The translations under genes were made by a program, and so were the position numbers. 64,000 nt of DNA from contig CBDEHK010000001.1 in assembly GCA_965238305.1 (NCBI GenBank), positions 2,108,001 to 2,172,000 on the forward strand, read 5' to 3'. Positions 54,106 to 63,262 of the stretch are shown here, in pieces. Position 1 is the first letter of the stretch. Every line of letters begins with the position of its first letter. The notes below the pieces were generated by a model that did no database searches, was not told the origin of the DNA, and saw nothing but the letters and a program-made list of their open reading frames with translations. This DNA is from CBDCGJ01 sp965238305. Lineage in GTDB: Bacteria; Pseudomonadota; Alphaproteobacteria; GCA-2731375.

Positions 54106-55350
54106 ATTAATCAGGTTTTGTACATAACCGCTTATCTTGCGGTTGGGATCATAGTCGCCCTGGTGCTGCCGCAATCGCAGCCGGAAATTTCGAAGGCCAC
54201 TGGCATTATGGTCGGCGTCAGCATTTTTGTTGTCATGACTTTGGCGCATGAAATCATTGCGCGTTCCAGGCGCGAAGCTATTTTGACCAAAGCGGTGAAT
54301 GAACTGGCCGACCGCCATTATCGTGAGACGGAAGCGTTGCGCGAACTTAACCGAGGCCTGCTGGATGATGTCGCCTTGGCGAGAGAGGAAATGGCTGAGC
54401 TTTGCGATGTCGTTGAGGCGGCAGCGGAGGGCGCCAATCAAACACTTCTGCAAGAAATGAAGACCCTGCAAACACAGTTGGGTCGTTCGCCGGAAGAATG
54501 GGTGGAAGACCAGGATACGCGCGAAAAAGTAAAATTATTGGAAAAAGATCTGCAATCGGAAAACCTTAAGCGACCACTGCCACAACCGATCTCACCTGAT
54601 TTGAGCGATTCCGATGTCCTAGAGCTGATCCAGGATTCTTTGGAAGAAAACCGCGTCGATCTTTATCTCCAACCAATTGTCGCGTTACCACAGCGCAAGA
54701 CGCGATTTTATGAGGCCTATTCCAGGGTACGGACGGCCGACGGGCAGGTACTGTTACCGGATTCTTATATCGCCATTGCGGAGAAGAAAGGTTTGATGGA
54801 AGTCATCGACAATCTGCTGCTGTTCCGCTGTGTGCAATTGGTCCGCCGCCTTCAGACCCGTCAGGTAAATCATCGATTTTTTGTCAACATCTCCAGCTTT
54901 ACTTTTCAGGATGCACGGTTTTTTGGTCAGTTTATTGATTTCATGGCGACCAATAAAAAACTGGCGTCTAACCTGATTTTTGAATTTGAGCAATCAGCGT
55001 TCCTGCTGCAGAGTGAGGAGGTGGCCGGGCAACTGCGCCGGTTAGCCAATTTGGGTTTTAGCTTCTCGATCGACCGCATCCGCAGTCTTGATATCGATTT
55101 TGAAGATTTGCACCACCGCAATGTTCGCCATGTCAAAATTCCGGCGTCACTGTTGTTGTCGGCTCACGACGATCCCAGAACGCCGATCCATCCTGAAGAC
55201 ATCAAAGAGCTGGCGGCGCGGGCCGAAGTGGACATAATTTGCGACCGCATAGAAAGCGAAAAGCAGGTCGTCGAGATCTTGGAATATGATGTTGATTATG
55301 GTCAGGGATACCTGTTTGGCGCCCCGCGACCCCTGCGCGAAGGCGTATGA
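54106..55350 (+). CDS. TipF-like protein: two membrane helices, coiled coil, degenerate EAL domain
   Basis: This protein of about 410-414 residues has two N-terminal membrane helices (about 3-17 and 28-45), a coiled-coil region (about 50-165) and a C-terminal EAL domain (about 165-405). The EAL motif reads EAY, the DDFG site is replaced by SIDRI, and the AEGVE segment by CDRIESE. Thus phosphodiesterase activity is unlikely, although QGYLFGAP and NISS are kept. This arrangement matches Caulobacter TipF, a c-di-GMP-binding flagellar assembly factor. The start is uncertain: an ATT at 54106 has GAGGA seven bases upstream, while a TTG at 54118 lacks a good site. Confidence 0.75.
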   Translation: MNQVLYITAYLAVGIIVALVLPQSQPEISKATGIMVGVSIFVVMTLAHEIIARSRREAILTKAVNELADRHYRETEALRELNRGLLDDVALAREEMAELCDVVEAAAEGANQTLLQEMKTLQTQLGRSPEEWVEDQDTREKVKLLEKDLQSENLKRPLPQPISPDLSDSDVLELIQDSLEENRVDLYLQPIVALPQRKTRFYEAYSRVRTADGQVLLPDSYIAIAEKKGLMEVIDNLLLFRCVQLVRRLQTRQVNHRFFVNISSFTFQDARFFGQFIDFMATNKKLASNLIFEFEQSAFLLQSEEVAGQLRRLANLGFSFSIDRIRSLDIDFEDLHHRNVRHVKIPASLLLSAHDDPRTPIHPEDIKELAARAEVDIICDRIESEKQVVEILEYDVDYGQGYLFGAPRPLREGV

Positions 55351-55379
55351 AAGTAAAGACGAAAAATTAGGAACCCCAC

Positions 55380-56249
55380 ATGACGACAAATTTTATTACC
55401 GGCTTGGCGGAGATTGCTGAGCATTACGATCTTTACCTGCTCGATCTTTGGGGGGTAGTCCACAATGGTATCGAGCTCTATCCCCAAGCCCGCGAATGTA
55501 TGATGAAACTACATAAGGCCAATAAGCGCGTGGTGTTACTGTCGAACGCGCCCCGGCCCGGTCACGCGGTATCGGGTGAAGTGCTTAAATACGGCCTGAC
55601 CGATGATCTTTATGACGAGATCATTACGTCCGGTGATCTGACGCAAGCGGCGTTGCGCAAACGCGATGACAATTGGCATGCCCGCCTCGGGCAAAACTAC
55701 TTTCATTTGGGGCCGCCCCGATCGCAATCTCTGCTGGATGGGATAGAGGGTGCGTCAGTCGACATTGATGCGGCGGATTATCTCTTGGTCTCTGGTGTTT
55801 TTGACGACCATACAGAGCAAGCGGAAGACTACCGGGATTTCTTAACCGATTGTCTGGCGCGTAAGCTGCCGCTGGTCTGCGCCAATCCGGACAAGATCGT
55901 GATGCGGGGGGAAGATATGCTGCTCTGTGCCGGGGCGGTTGCCGATCTTTATGAAGAAATGGGCGGTGATGTGGTGCGTCACGGCAAACCCTATGCCGGT
56001 GCATACGAAACCGCCTTGCGCCATGCCAATGGTGTCGCCTTGGACCGCAGTCTGATGGTCGGCGATACCTTCCACACGGATATCGCTGGCGGTCATGGCG
56101 TCGGTATGCATACTTTGTGGATTGCCGGCGGCGTCCATGTGGAGGATGTGGGGGCGGGTGATGAGAATTTCGACTTAAACAAAGCCGCTGCTGTGATCGT
56201 AAAATCCGGCGAAACCCCGACTTACGGCGCGTTCCGAATGATTTGGTAG
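55380..56249 (+). CDS. HAD-superfamily class IIA hydrolase (TIGR01459 type)
   Basis: This 289-residue HAD phosphatase-like protein has motif I as YLLDLWGVVHNG, the subtype with D-x-W in place of D-x-D-G-T. Motif II lies in VVLLSNAPRP, motif III in HGKPYAGAYETALRHA, and motif IV in MVGDTFHTDIAGG, carrying the metal Asp residues. The subfamily is common in alphaproteobacteria and its substrate is not settled. It starts 30 bases after the TipF-like gene, probably co-transcribed. Confidence 0.88.
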   Translation: MTTNFITGLAEIAEHYDLYLLDLWGVVHNGIELYPQARECMMKLHKANKRVVLLSNAPRPGHAVSGEVLKYGLTDDLYDEIITSGDLTQAALRKRDDNWHARLGQNYFHLGPPRSQSLLDGIEGASVDIDAADYLLVSGVFDDHTEQAEDYRDFLTDCLARKLPLVCANPDKIVMRGEDMLLCAGAVADLYEEMGGDVVRHGKPYAGAYETALRHANGVALDRSLMVGDTFHTDIAGGHGVGMHTLWIAGGVHVEDVGAGDENFDLNKAAAVIVKSGETPTYGAFRMIW

Positions 56250-56474
56250 GCCTGGTGGTGATCAAAGCTTCCGCGCCTGCTTGCCGTCAACTTGCCCCTC
56301 ATAGCATCGGCTACTGCTTTCACGCCGCCGCAAAGATGATAATCAGTGACATCAAAATATGGTGTCAGACCCCGAATATTGCTATCGCAATTCGGTATTG
56401 AGAATTTGGCGGTTATTAGGTTTCAGTCGCCCCGCAATTCCGCAACTTGGCTGGCAGCGTCTTAACCTGCATTT

Positions 56475-58568
56475 CTATTTTTTCTTGGAGCCGGCGCCAA
56501 AACCGATGAGCATCCACCTCGACGTGCCTGATTCGCGGCGAAACCGAAACTCCACATCCTCGACTGGGGGGTCCAAATCGGCTTGTCGCACGGAAGCGAA
56601 GACTGTGGCGCTGGCGGCGGGCAAGGATGTCGACGAGCCATCTTTCTCAACAGGTTCAATTGTTTGCGCCAATTGAACAACCGGCGCTTCTTCAAAGACG
56701 AGTTCACCACGAAGTGCGATTGCAGCGAGGCGGCCAAGATCAGCTACCGTCAAGGGATTGGCCAGTAGAGACGTCGCCTCAGTCGTATTGCCCGATACCG
56801 CCGCAGCAATCAAATCGACGAGGGTGGTGCGCAATGCCATTTCGGTGCCGAACAAATCTATTGGAATCTGACTGTCCGCATCGTATTCGATCGCGCGACT
56901 TTCCATTTGCTCCGCAACCATCGCGCTTTTGTCTTCCTCCATCCAACGTTTTATTAGTGCGGGATACTTTGTCGTTGCGCTATTGATTCCGAGTATGCGC
57001 ACGGCATTTTCATCTTCTCCGTAATGCACGTCGATCGAAACAATTTCTGTTCCATACGGACCCGAAAAGAATTCCCGCAATAATTCGCTAAACTTCAGGG
57101 CCGTTACGTCAGATTGGAATTTGACAAGGGAGGAAGTATAATTTTCATCCTCGAATTCGCGCTCGTCAATAATCGCAACGACTTGGGTGCGGTTGAAGTC
57201 TGCGATATCGCGCAAGCGAACCAAGGTGAACGAGGGAATGGTAGGTGATACTCGCCATCCCGTGCTGTCCTGTTTAATACTTATGTCGACTGTGTCAACA
57301 AACTGATCCGATGTAATTTGGCGCACAGGTAAATAGAGTATCTCGTTGGCGTCGTCATCCTTCAAGACAAGTTTGTATACCGCTTCAAAACCCAAATCCG
57401 TTTTCAGCAGTGCATCGATCTCCGAAAATTTCGGATCTTCATCCTCCATTTGCAGCCAAGTATCAAAAGTTACCGATTCCGGTTCAACGGCAAATCTTTG
57501 CAAAACGTCAGTGATGACTTCAATTTGTGATGGTCGCGCCACGACCATCGGTTCCGCCGGCGTGTCGACGATTTTCGGTAGTTCGGGGATTGTCGCCGCA
57601 GCGTCGCCAAATTTCCGAATGGTATTACGGGCTTCTTCCAGGCTCGAAACTAGTTGCGAATTCTGCGATTGCAAAGCTTCGAGCTGGTTACCGGCAAACT
57701 TCTGTTCCGCCAAAAGCGCCTCTGTTTTTGTACGTAGGTCAGAGAGTGCTTTTTTCGAACGCGCGTTCTCGGTCTGATTTTTTGCTCGTAGCCGCTTGAG
57801 CTCCTCATTCAGCGAGTTAATCGTCGATTGAGTGTCCAAAAGTCTTGCGTCTTTGTCCTTGAGCAAACCCTCTCGCTCAGCGACGTTGGCTTTTGCGAGC
57901 TCTATTTCGCCCTGCTCCTTCACTAAAATAGATTGTTTGTTTTTCAGATCGACCTCGGATTGTTCCAACAGTTTCTGCCCTTGCGTGAGTTGGTCGCGAA
58001 GTCGAGAAAGTTCCTTGTCCTTGGCTTTCACATTTTCAGTTGATTTGTCGAGCAGCGTTTCCTTGGCCGTCAATTTTGCACGCAGATCGTCCGCTTCCCT
58101 TGCCGCCCGCACAGCATTCTGTTTTTCCCGCACGGCATTCTGTTTTTCGGTAACGGCATTGCCCGCCTCTTCCGCCGCACTGACCTGGAGTTTTAGAAGT
58201 TTTTCGCCAGCACTGCCGAGTTTCTCATTCAGCGATATTAGTTTCTCGGTGTTTTTAACAACGCTCTCACCGACTTCCAAAGTCGCTACCGCCGTTTCCG
58301 TGAATGTTTTCCTTACCGACTCATCTCTTTGATTTATTGTCGAGAATATTTCCTGCAGGCCAACATAGCCGCCGACAAGGATAGCCGCGACCAAAACCGG
58401 CGGTCCCAATTTACCTAACTTGTTGATCGCGAATCCGGTCAGTTCACTGGTATTCTTTGGTAACGGATCATTTTTTCCCGTCGGACCGTTTCCTTTAACC
58501 GCAGCCGAATTTGCCGCGACAGGAGTTGCTGTTACGGTGGCAACCAAGTGGTCGATCTTCTTGTCCAT
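56475..58568 (-). CDS. Uncharacterised membrane-anchored coiled-coil protein (orphan)
   Basis: The 697-residue protein has an N-terminal cytosolic stretch, one membrane helix (residues about 54-72), a long coiled coil (about 85-320) with a duplicated REKQNAV segment, an acidic linker, and a globular C-terminal region of about 300 residues ending SRWMLIGFGAGSKKK. I do not recognise a family. The frame is open upstream for 35 more codons from a CTG at 58673, and those residues (FERTIRLDERVSS) continue a helical pattern, so translation may start at a non-ATG codon. It is a single gene flanked by large gaps. Confidence 0.65.
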   Translation of the reverse strand: MDKKIDHLVATVTATPVAANSAAVKGNGPTGKNDPLPKNTSELTGFAINKLGKLGPPVLVAAILVGGYVGLQEIFSTINQRDESVRKTFTETAVATLEVGESVVKNTEKLISLNEKLGSAGEKLLKLQVSAAEEAGNAVTEKQNAVREKQNAVRAAREADDLRAKLTAKETLLDKSTENVKAKDKELSRLRDQLTQGQKLLEQSEVDLKNKQSILVKEQGEIELAKANVAEREGLLKDKDARLLDTQSTINSLNEELKRLRAKNQTENARSKKALSDLRTKTEALLAEQKFAGNQLEALQSQNSQLVSSLEEARNTIRKFGDAAATIPELPKIVDTPAEPMVVARPSQIEVITDVLQRFAVEPESVTFDTWLQMEDEDPKFSEIDALLKTDLGFEAVYKLVLKDDDANEILYLPVRQITSDQFVDTVDISIKQDSTGWRVSPTIPSFTLVRLRDIADFNRTQVVAIIDEREFEDENYTSSLVKFQSDVTALKFSELLREFFSGPYGTEIVSIDVHYGEDENAVRILGINSATTKYPALIKRWMEEDKSAMVAEQMESRAIEYDADSQIPIDLFGTEMALRTTLVDLIAAAVSGNTTEATSLLANPLTVADLGRLAAIALRGELVFEEAPVVQLAQTIEPVEKDGSSTSLPAASATVFASVRQADLDPPVEDVEFRFRRESGTSRWMLIGFGAGSKKK
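58111..58152. repeat. Two-copy 21-bp tandem repeat inside the coiled-coil gene
   Basis: Two neighbouring copies of a 21-base unit (ACAGCATTCTG.../ACGGCATTCTG...) encode the repeated REKQNAV segment, and a degraded third copy continues as EKQNAV-like sequence just upstream. It keeps the reading frame and lengthens the coiled coil by one heptad. Confidence 0.7.
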
Positions 58569-58956
58569 GCTCGAAACGCGTTCGTCTAGACGAATTGTTC
58601 GCTCGAATATGTCGTCGATATCAGGGATGCAGAGATCTCCATTCGCTCGATCGGAAGGGAACAGCTTTTCCAGCTACATTTCAAATTACTCTTATTAGTT
58701 GTTAATGATAGCAGACAATTATAAAACTTACCATGAAATTAAGGCGGAACAAAAACTCCACTCGCCCGTTTGGAGACAAAAACTAAGGCTCCGAGAAAAA
58801 TTCCGGAGACAGCGAATACGGCGGCAACCGAAAACGTCTGAATTTGAGTTGTCCCGAAATTTGCCGCAAATGGGGATGTGTGGCGCGGGCTTATGGAAAA
58901 GCTGGAGGCAGGGCGCCAGGGTTTAGATGGCCGGGTGCAGCGGAACCGGGGGCGTC
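58569..58956. other. Intergenic region between the TTC38-like and coiled-coil genes
   Basis: The gap of 388 bases (about 283 if the coiled-coil protein starts at CTG 58673) should hold the end of the TTC38-like transcript and the promoter of the coiled-coil gene. On the minus strand, a stretch around 58755-58870 encodes a hydrophobic segment (AAVFAVSGIFLGALVFV) but has no ATG, GTG or TTG. No RNA gene was recognised. Confidence 0.45.
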
Positions 58957-60339
58957 TTAAGCGGCAATCATGGAATCGTGTTTGGCTTCCGCTTTGCGGG
59001 CCAGTGCGTCGTCACCGCGGGCTTTGTGAACGCGGGCAACAATGCGCCAGTTTTGTGGACTGGTCGGTTTCAAAGCGCAACGCTCGTTCGCCAAGGCCAA
59101 TGCCAGATCGGTATCACCTGAACGAAGCGCCGCTTCCAATAAGGTCCAGCCAATGATATCGCGCTGGGCAAATCTGCCGCCTAAGCGATGGGTTTGATAG
59201 CGTACTGGCAAAATTCGCTCGACGCAGTTGGAGTAATTGCCGCTAGCAAAATCCTGCAGGGCGCGACAGAACGGAATACCGATAATCCGGCTCATCGCGA
59301 CATTTGCGTCATTGTCGTGATCGACGTAGCGCGCATTCGCATGCAGCAGGCGTTCCGCAACATCATTGCGTCCGGCGGAAACGAAGGTCATCATCGCATG
59401 CACATCGTTGAAGGCGTAAAGGGTGTCGGTGGCGCTTTTTTCCCATTTCGCTGCCAAATCATTCCAGCGATCGCCAACATCGACGCCCATCAAGTTAAGC
59501 CGCCAGAGCAGTGCCGAAGCATCCAATTCCTCATATTTATCGCCGGACGTTTCTGACGAACACAAATTGGCGTCATAGATATGAAAGACCCGATCGATCT
59601 GTCCCAGATCCATATGATAAAGCGACAAATGCCACCAAAGATGGTTGCGGAAATTGGTATCTGCCCAATCATTCTCGCGGCTGTTCATCCACCAAATGCC
59701 GCCCGATTGCCGTCCACGCATTTCCATCACATGGGCAACTGCGTGGATCGCATAGGGATGGCGTGGCCGCATCGCGACGGCTTGCCGGCCCAGTTCTTCC
59801 GCATATGAAAAATCGCGGTTTTCTTCCAGCCCGAAGGAATAGAAGCCGAGGACGAATTCATAACCGGGCATACTTTCATCCCAAAGATTGAAAACCCGCG
59901 CGACAGTATCGCGCTGTCCGACCACGTCCCCCAATAGAACATCTGTCAGATGGGCCAGGGTCAACGCCAGAAGGTCGAACGGGTAATGAGTGCAGACACT
60001 TTCCCAATGCTGTACAGCGGTAAAAAAGTCGCCATCGACCCAGGCCCGCAAGGCTTTGATATGACCGCGTTCGCGCTCATTGGCTTTATTGTAAAGCTCC
60101 TCGGCGGCTTCCACGCTGGCGACCATGCCGCCATAAATGCGCGTTTCCATCGCCTGGGTCAGCAGGCCAGCCTTGAAGCAGTGGCCCATAATAAATTCGG
60201 GATGCTCGATCAGTACAGCGCTGATATCGGCAACCGGATCGCCGTCGAAGCCAAGGGCCAGATCCAAACTTCCATCCATCGCGTCGATGAGAGATTGATC
60301 ATCTGTTGAAACTGGGACACTACGGCAATCGGTCAACAT
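58957..60339 (-). CDS. TTC38-like tetratricopeptide repeat protein
   Basis: This 460-residue all-helical protein resembles tetratricopeptide repeat protein 38. Typical pieces are HPEFIMGHCFKAGLLTQA, VDGDFFTAVQHWESVCTHYPFDLLAL, PYAIHAVAHVMEMRGRQSGGIWWM and NHLWWHLSLYHMDLG. The repeats suggest a protein-interaction scaffold, but some relatives may be enzymes, given the conserved His and Trp residues. The ATG at 60339 has AAGGAG eight bases upstream. It lies 26 bases after the ThDP enzyme and is probably co-transcribed with it. Confidence 0.82.
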   Translation of the reverse strand: MLTDCRSVPVSTDDQSLIDAMDGSLDLALGFDGDPVADISAVLIEHPEFIMGHCFKAGLLTQAMETRIYGGMVASVEAAEELYNKANERERGHIKALRAWVDGDFFTAVQHWESVCTHYPFDLLALTLAHLTDVLLGDVVGQRDTVARVFNLWDESMPGYEFVLGFYSFGLEENRDFSYAEELGRQAVAMRPRHPYAIHAVAHVMEMRGRQSGGIWWMNSRENDWADTNFRNHLWWHLSLYHMDLGQIDRVFHIYDANLCSSETSGDKYEELDASALLWRLNLMGVDVGDRWNDLAAKWEKSATDTLYAFNDVHAMMTFVSAGRNDVAERLLHANARYVDHDNDANVAMSRIIGIPFCRALQDFASGNYSNCVERILPVRYQTHRLGGRFAQRDIIGWTLLEAALRSGDTDLALALANERCALKPTSPQNWRIVARVHKARGDDALARKAEAKHDSMIAA

Positions 60340-60365
60340 GTCACTTCTCCTTCGCATGCTTGGCT

Positions 60366-61976
60366 CTAAAACGTTCCATCATAGGCATTGCGTTCAATTT
60401 CACAGGCGATGACAGTGAATTTATCGCTGTCCAAGGCAGTATTCAAGGCTGCCTCCAGCTCAGCGTCATTTGTTGCCGATGCCCCATTGCCACCCAAATG
60501 GGTCGCCAGAGCGGCGAAATCGTAATGAGCGAAATCGACCCCACGATTGGCCATCTGGTTGCCGCGCTGTTTCAATTCAATCAACGCCAAGGACGCATCG
60601 ACAAAGACGATGACGATAATCGGCGTCTCCATTTCCGCACAAGTCGCCAGCTCCCCTAAGATCATCAACATCCCGGCGTCGCCAATGAAGGCAATGGCTG
60701 GCCTAGCTGGATCCCCCAATCGCGCACCCAGGGCCAAAGGAACGGCGCAACCCATGGTGCAAAGACCGCTCGACTGTAGTAGCGTCCGCGGCTCGTAACA
60801 TTCCCACATCTGCGATTGCAAAATCCGGTGTGCGCCGCTATCCGCTGTGGCGATCGTGTTGCGGGGCATGATCTTGCGGCTGATTTCAACGATCTTCGCC
60901 GGCCCCCAGGCATCGCCAGCGATAAAATCGTCCCGTAAGGCCTGCCTTGTTTTTGCGGTTCGGCCATCCGGCCAACCTGGCTTTGTATCCACATGTTGTC
61001 GGCATAGGGCCAGGGTGGCGCCAATATCGCTCAAAAAGGTGTAACTCGCCTGATGCATATAATGATCGTTGGCGACGGTCGAAAATTCGATGATTGTTTG
61101 TTTGGTCGGATCCCAAACATTGCGCCAGCCTGCGCGCATTTCTATTGGGTCGTAGCCGATGGCCAGAATGACGTCCGCCGCTTCGATCAAGGGTAGCAAA
61201 TGTTTGTCCGCTTTTGGCGATAACCCAGCCCCACCGAGAGCCAAAGGGTGATCTTCGGGGACAATCCCCTTGGCTTTGTAAGTCGTGATCACCGGGGCGT
61301 TTAGATGCTCGGCCAGCGCCTGCACCTCGGCACTGGCATTGTGGTTCATCACGTCCAAGCCAGCAATAATCAGCGGACGTTCGGCCGCATCGACTTTCGC
61401 TAGTGCAGCGGTGAATTCGTCGTCGAGCAGCGGCGCCAGTTTGCCATGTGGCGCTCGCCTGGACAATTTAGCGATCTCCACTTTCGTGGTGGCGACGGAA
61501 ATTGGGATATCGATATGGACCGGCCCGGGGCGGTCGTCCATAGCCAGATTGAGCGCTTTATCGGCGACAATATCGGCGCCGGCGGCGGTCAGACGGAAGC
61601 TACCCTTGGTGACTGGGCGAAACATCTGCTGATGATCAATCACCTGATGGGTGTAGGTCAGGGCCTCATCTTCGTCGACACAGCCGGTGAGCACGATCAG
61701 CGGGACTTTGTCTTGTAAAGAATTGGCAGTGACATTGACCGCATTGGCGGCGCCCGGACCCAGCGTCGCCACTAAAATACCCGGCGCGCCGGTCATGTGA
61801 TAGGTGCCTTCAGCCATGAAACCGGCATTATTCTCATGTTTGGCGAGGACAAATTCGATGCCGGCATTTTCCAGCGCTTCAACCAAGGTCAACACTTCTC
61901 CACCCGGAATGCCAAAAGCATGACGACAGCCCGCCTCATATAATCGTGCCGCCAAATAATCAGCTGCCCTTGCCAT
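60366..61976 (-). CDS. ThDP-dependent enzyme of the acetolactate synthase family
   Basis: This 536-residue protein has three ThDP-enzyme domains. The N-terminal domain has the catalytic Glu48 in AKHENNAGFMAEG, then GPGAANAVNVTANSLQDKVPLIVLTG; the C-terminal domain carries GDAGMLMILGELAT (Mg/ThDP site, Asp433). The position usually filled by the second metal-binding Asn is Asp460 (FVDASLALIELKQR), seen in a divergent subgroup. No regulatory subunit gene is nearby, so it may not be biosynthetic acetolactate synthase. It is divergent from the hydroxylase gene, and the TTC38-like gene follows. Confidence 0.85.
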   Translation of the reverse strand: MARAADYLAARLYEAGCRHAFGIPGGEVLTLVEALENAGIEFVLAKHENNAGFMAEGTYHMTGAPGILVATLGPGAANAVNVTANSLQDKVPLIVLTGCVDEDEALTYTHQVIDHQQMFRPVTKGSFRLTAAGADIVADKALNLAMDDRPGPVHIDIPISVATTKVEIAKLSRRAPHGKLAPLLDDEFTAALAKVDAAERPLIIAGLDVMNHNASAEVQALAEHLNAPVITTYKAKGIVPEDHPLALGGAGLSPKADKHLLPLIEAADVILAIGYDPIEMRAGWRNVWDPTKQTIIEFSTVANDHYMHQASYTFLSDIGATLALCRQHVDTKPGWPDGRTAKTRQALRDDFIAGDAWGPAKIVEISRKIMPRNTIATADSGAHRILQSQMWECYEPRTLLQSSGLCTMGCAVPLALGARLGDPARPAIAFIGDAGMLMILGELATCAEMETPIIVIVFVDASLALIELKQRGNQMANRGVDFAHYDFAALATHLGGNGASATNDAELEAALNTALDSDKFTVIACEIERNAYDGTF

Positions 61977-62070
61977 CAATATTGTCTCCGGGTGTGTGAT
62001 TCTTAAGGCGAAAGTCTAGTGCAGATTGTCGTTGGACGTAATTGGAAACTTCCGTAGACTTCGCATCGAT

Positions 62071-63258
62071 ATGACAACAACAAAACCAATCGTAATTGCC
62101 GGTGGCGGCATCGGCGGGATGGCGGCGGCCCTGGGTCTGGCGCAAAAAGGCTTCGCCTCTATCGTGCTGGAGAAATCAGCCGAATTCAGTGAAATTGGTG
62201 CCGGTATTCAGCTTGGCCCCAACGCCTTCCATGCTTTTGATTATCTAGGTGTCGGTGATGCAGCGCGGGACCAAGCGGTTTATGTCGAAAATCTTCGCTT
62301 GATGGATGCGGTCGACGGCGAGGAGATCGTCAATATCCCGCTTGATGAGCCATTTCGTCAACGTTTTGGTAATCCCTATGCTGTGGTCCATCGCGGCGAT
62401 CTTTATAACGCCTTGTTGGCAGGCTGCGTCGGGGCGGATGCAATCGAACTGCGCGCCAATGCCAGCGTGTCGCATTACGAACAAGACGGCGGGGAGGTCC
62501 GGGTTCATTTGAGCTCCGCCGAATTCGTTGACGGTAGTGCTTTGATCGGCGCCGATGGCCTATGGTCGAAAGTGCGCGAACAGGTGGTTGGTGACGCGGC
62601 CCCCAGAGTATCCGGCCACACGACCTATCGTTCCGTCATTCCGACCGAGCAAATGCCGGAAGATTTGAGGTGGAATGCGGCAACTCTTTGGGCTGGGCCC
62701 AAATGTCATATTGTTCATTATCCATTGTCCGGCTGGAAAGTCTTTAATTTGGTTGTCACTTACCATAACGACGCGCCGGAACCGGTGGCAGGCCAGCCGG
62801 TCAGCAAGGATGAAGTGCGGCGCGGCTTCGAACATGTGCATCCCCGCGCCCGACAGATTATCGAACATGGCACTGATTGGAAGCTCTGGGTGCTCTGTGA
62901 CCGCGATCCGGTGGAAAATTGGGTCGATGGCCGGGTCGCCCTATTGGGTGATGCGGCACATCCGATGATGCAATATTATGCGCAAGGCGCTTGCATGGCG
63001 CTGGAGGATGCAGTCTGTCTGGCCCATATGATGGAGGCGCATTCGGGTAATTTCGACCGTGCCTTCGAAGCCTATCGGGCCCAGCGAGTGGTGCGGACGG
63101 CGCGGGTGCAATTGGGAGCCCGGGCAATCGGCGACCATGTCTATCATCCCGCCGGTGCCCATGCGCTGGTTCGAAACGCGATCATGACAAAACTGTCAAC
63201 TGAAGATTGGTACGATCGCCTAGAATGGCTTTACGGTGGAACCGGTTTGGAGGAGTGA
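62071..63258 (+). CDS. 3-hydroxybenzoate 6-monooxygenase-like FAD hydroxylase
   Basis: This 395-residue flavin hydroxylase has the FAD GxGxxG motif IAGGGIGGMAAALG (8-21), the DG motif ALIGADGLWSKVRE, and the GD motif GDAAHPMMQYYAQGACMALED (from residue 293). The middle segment HTTYRSVIPTEQMPEDL and the C-terminal LEWLYGGTGL match 3-hydroxybenzoate 6-hydroxylases, from memory. That enzyme makes gentisate, opening an aromatic pathway. The ATG at 62071 gives the family N-terminus MTTTKPIVIAGG; an earlier in-frame start is not family-like. A class III aminotransferase starts four bases later. Confidence 0.88.
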   Translation: MTTTKPIVIAGGGIGGMAAALGLAQKGFASIVLEKSAEFSEIGAGIQLGPNAFHAFDYLGVGDAARDQAVYVENLRLMDAVDGEEIVNIPLDEPFRQRFGNPYAVVHRGDLYNALLAGCVGADAIELRANASVSHYEQDGGEVRVHLSSAEFVDGSALIGADGLWSKVREQVVGDAAPRVSGHTTYRSVIPTEQMPEDLRWNAATLWAGPKCHIVHYPLSGWKVFNLVVTYHNDAPEPVAGQPVSKDEVRRGFEHVHPRARQIIEHGTDWKLWVLCDRDPVENWVDGRVALLGDAAHPMMQYYAQGACMALEDAVCLAHMMEAHSGNFDRAFEAYRAQRVVRTARVQLGARAIGDHVYHPAGAHALVRNAIMTKLSTEDWYDRLEWLYGGTGLEE

Positions 63259-63262
63259 AGTG

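Noticed and set aside
58755..58870. Hydrophobic frame on the minus strand with a membrane-helix-like stretch
   Set aside because: It lacks ATG, GTG or TTG in the open part, so it is not supported as a gene; a relic remains possible.
58699..58926. 75-codon basic frame on the plus strand between the TTC38-like and coiled-coil genes
   Set aside because: There is no good ribosome site, the composition is unlike neighbours, and I recognised no motif.
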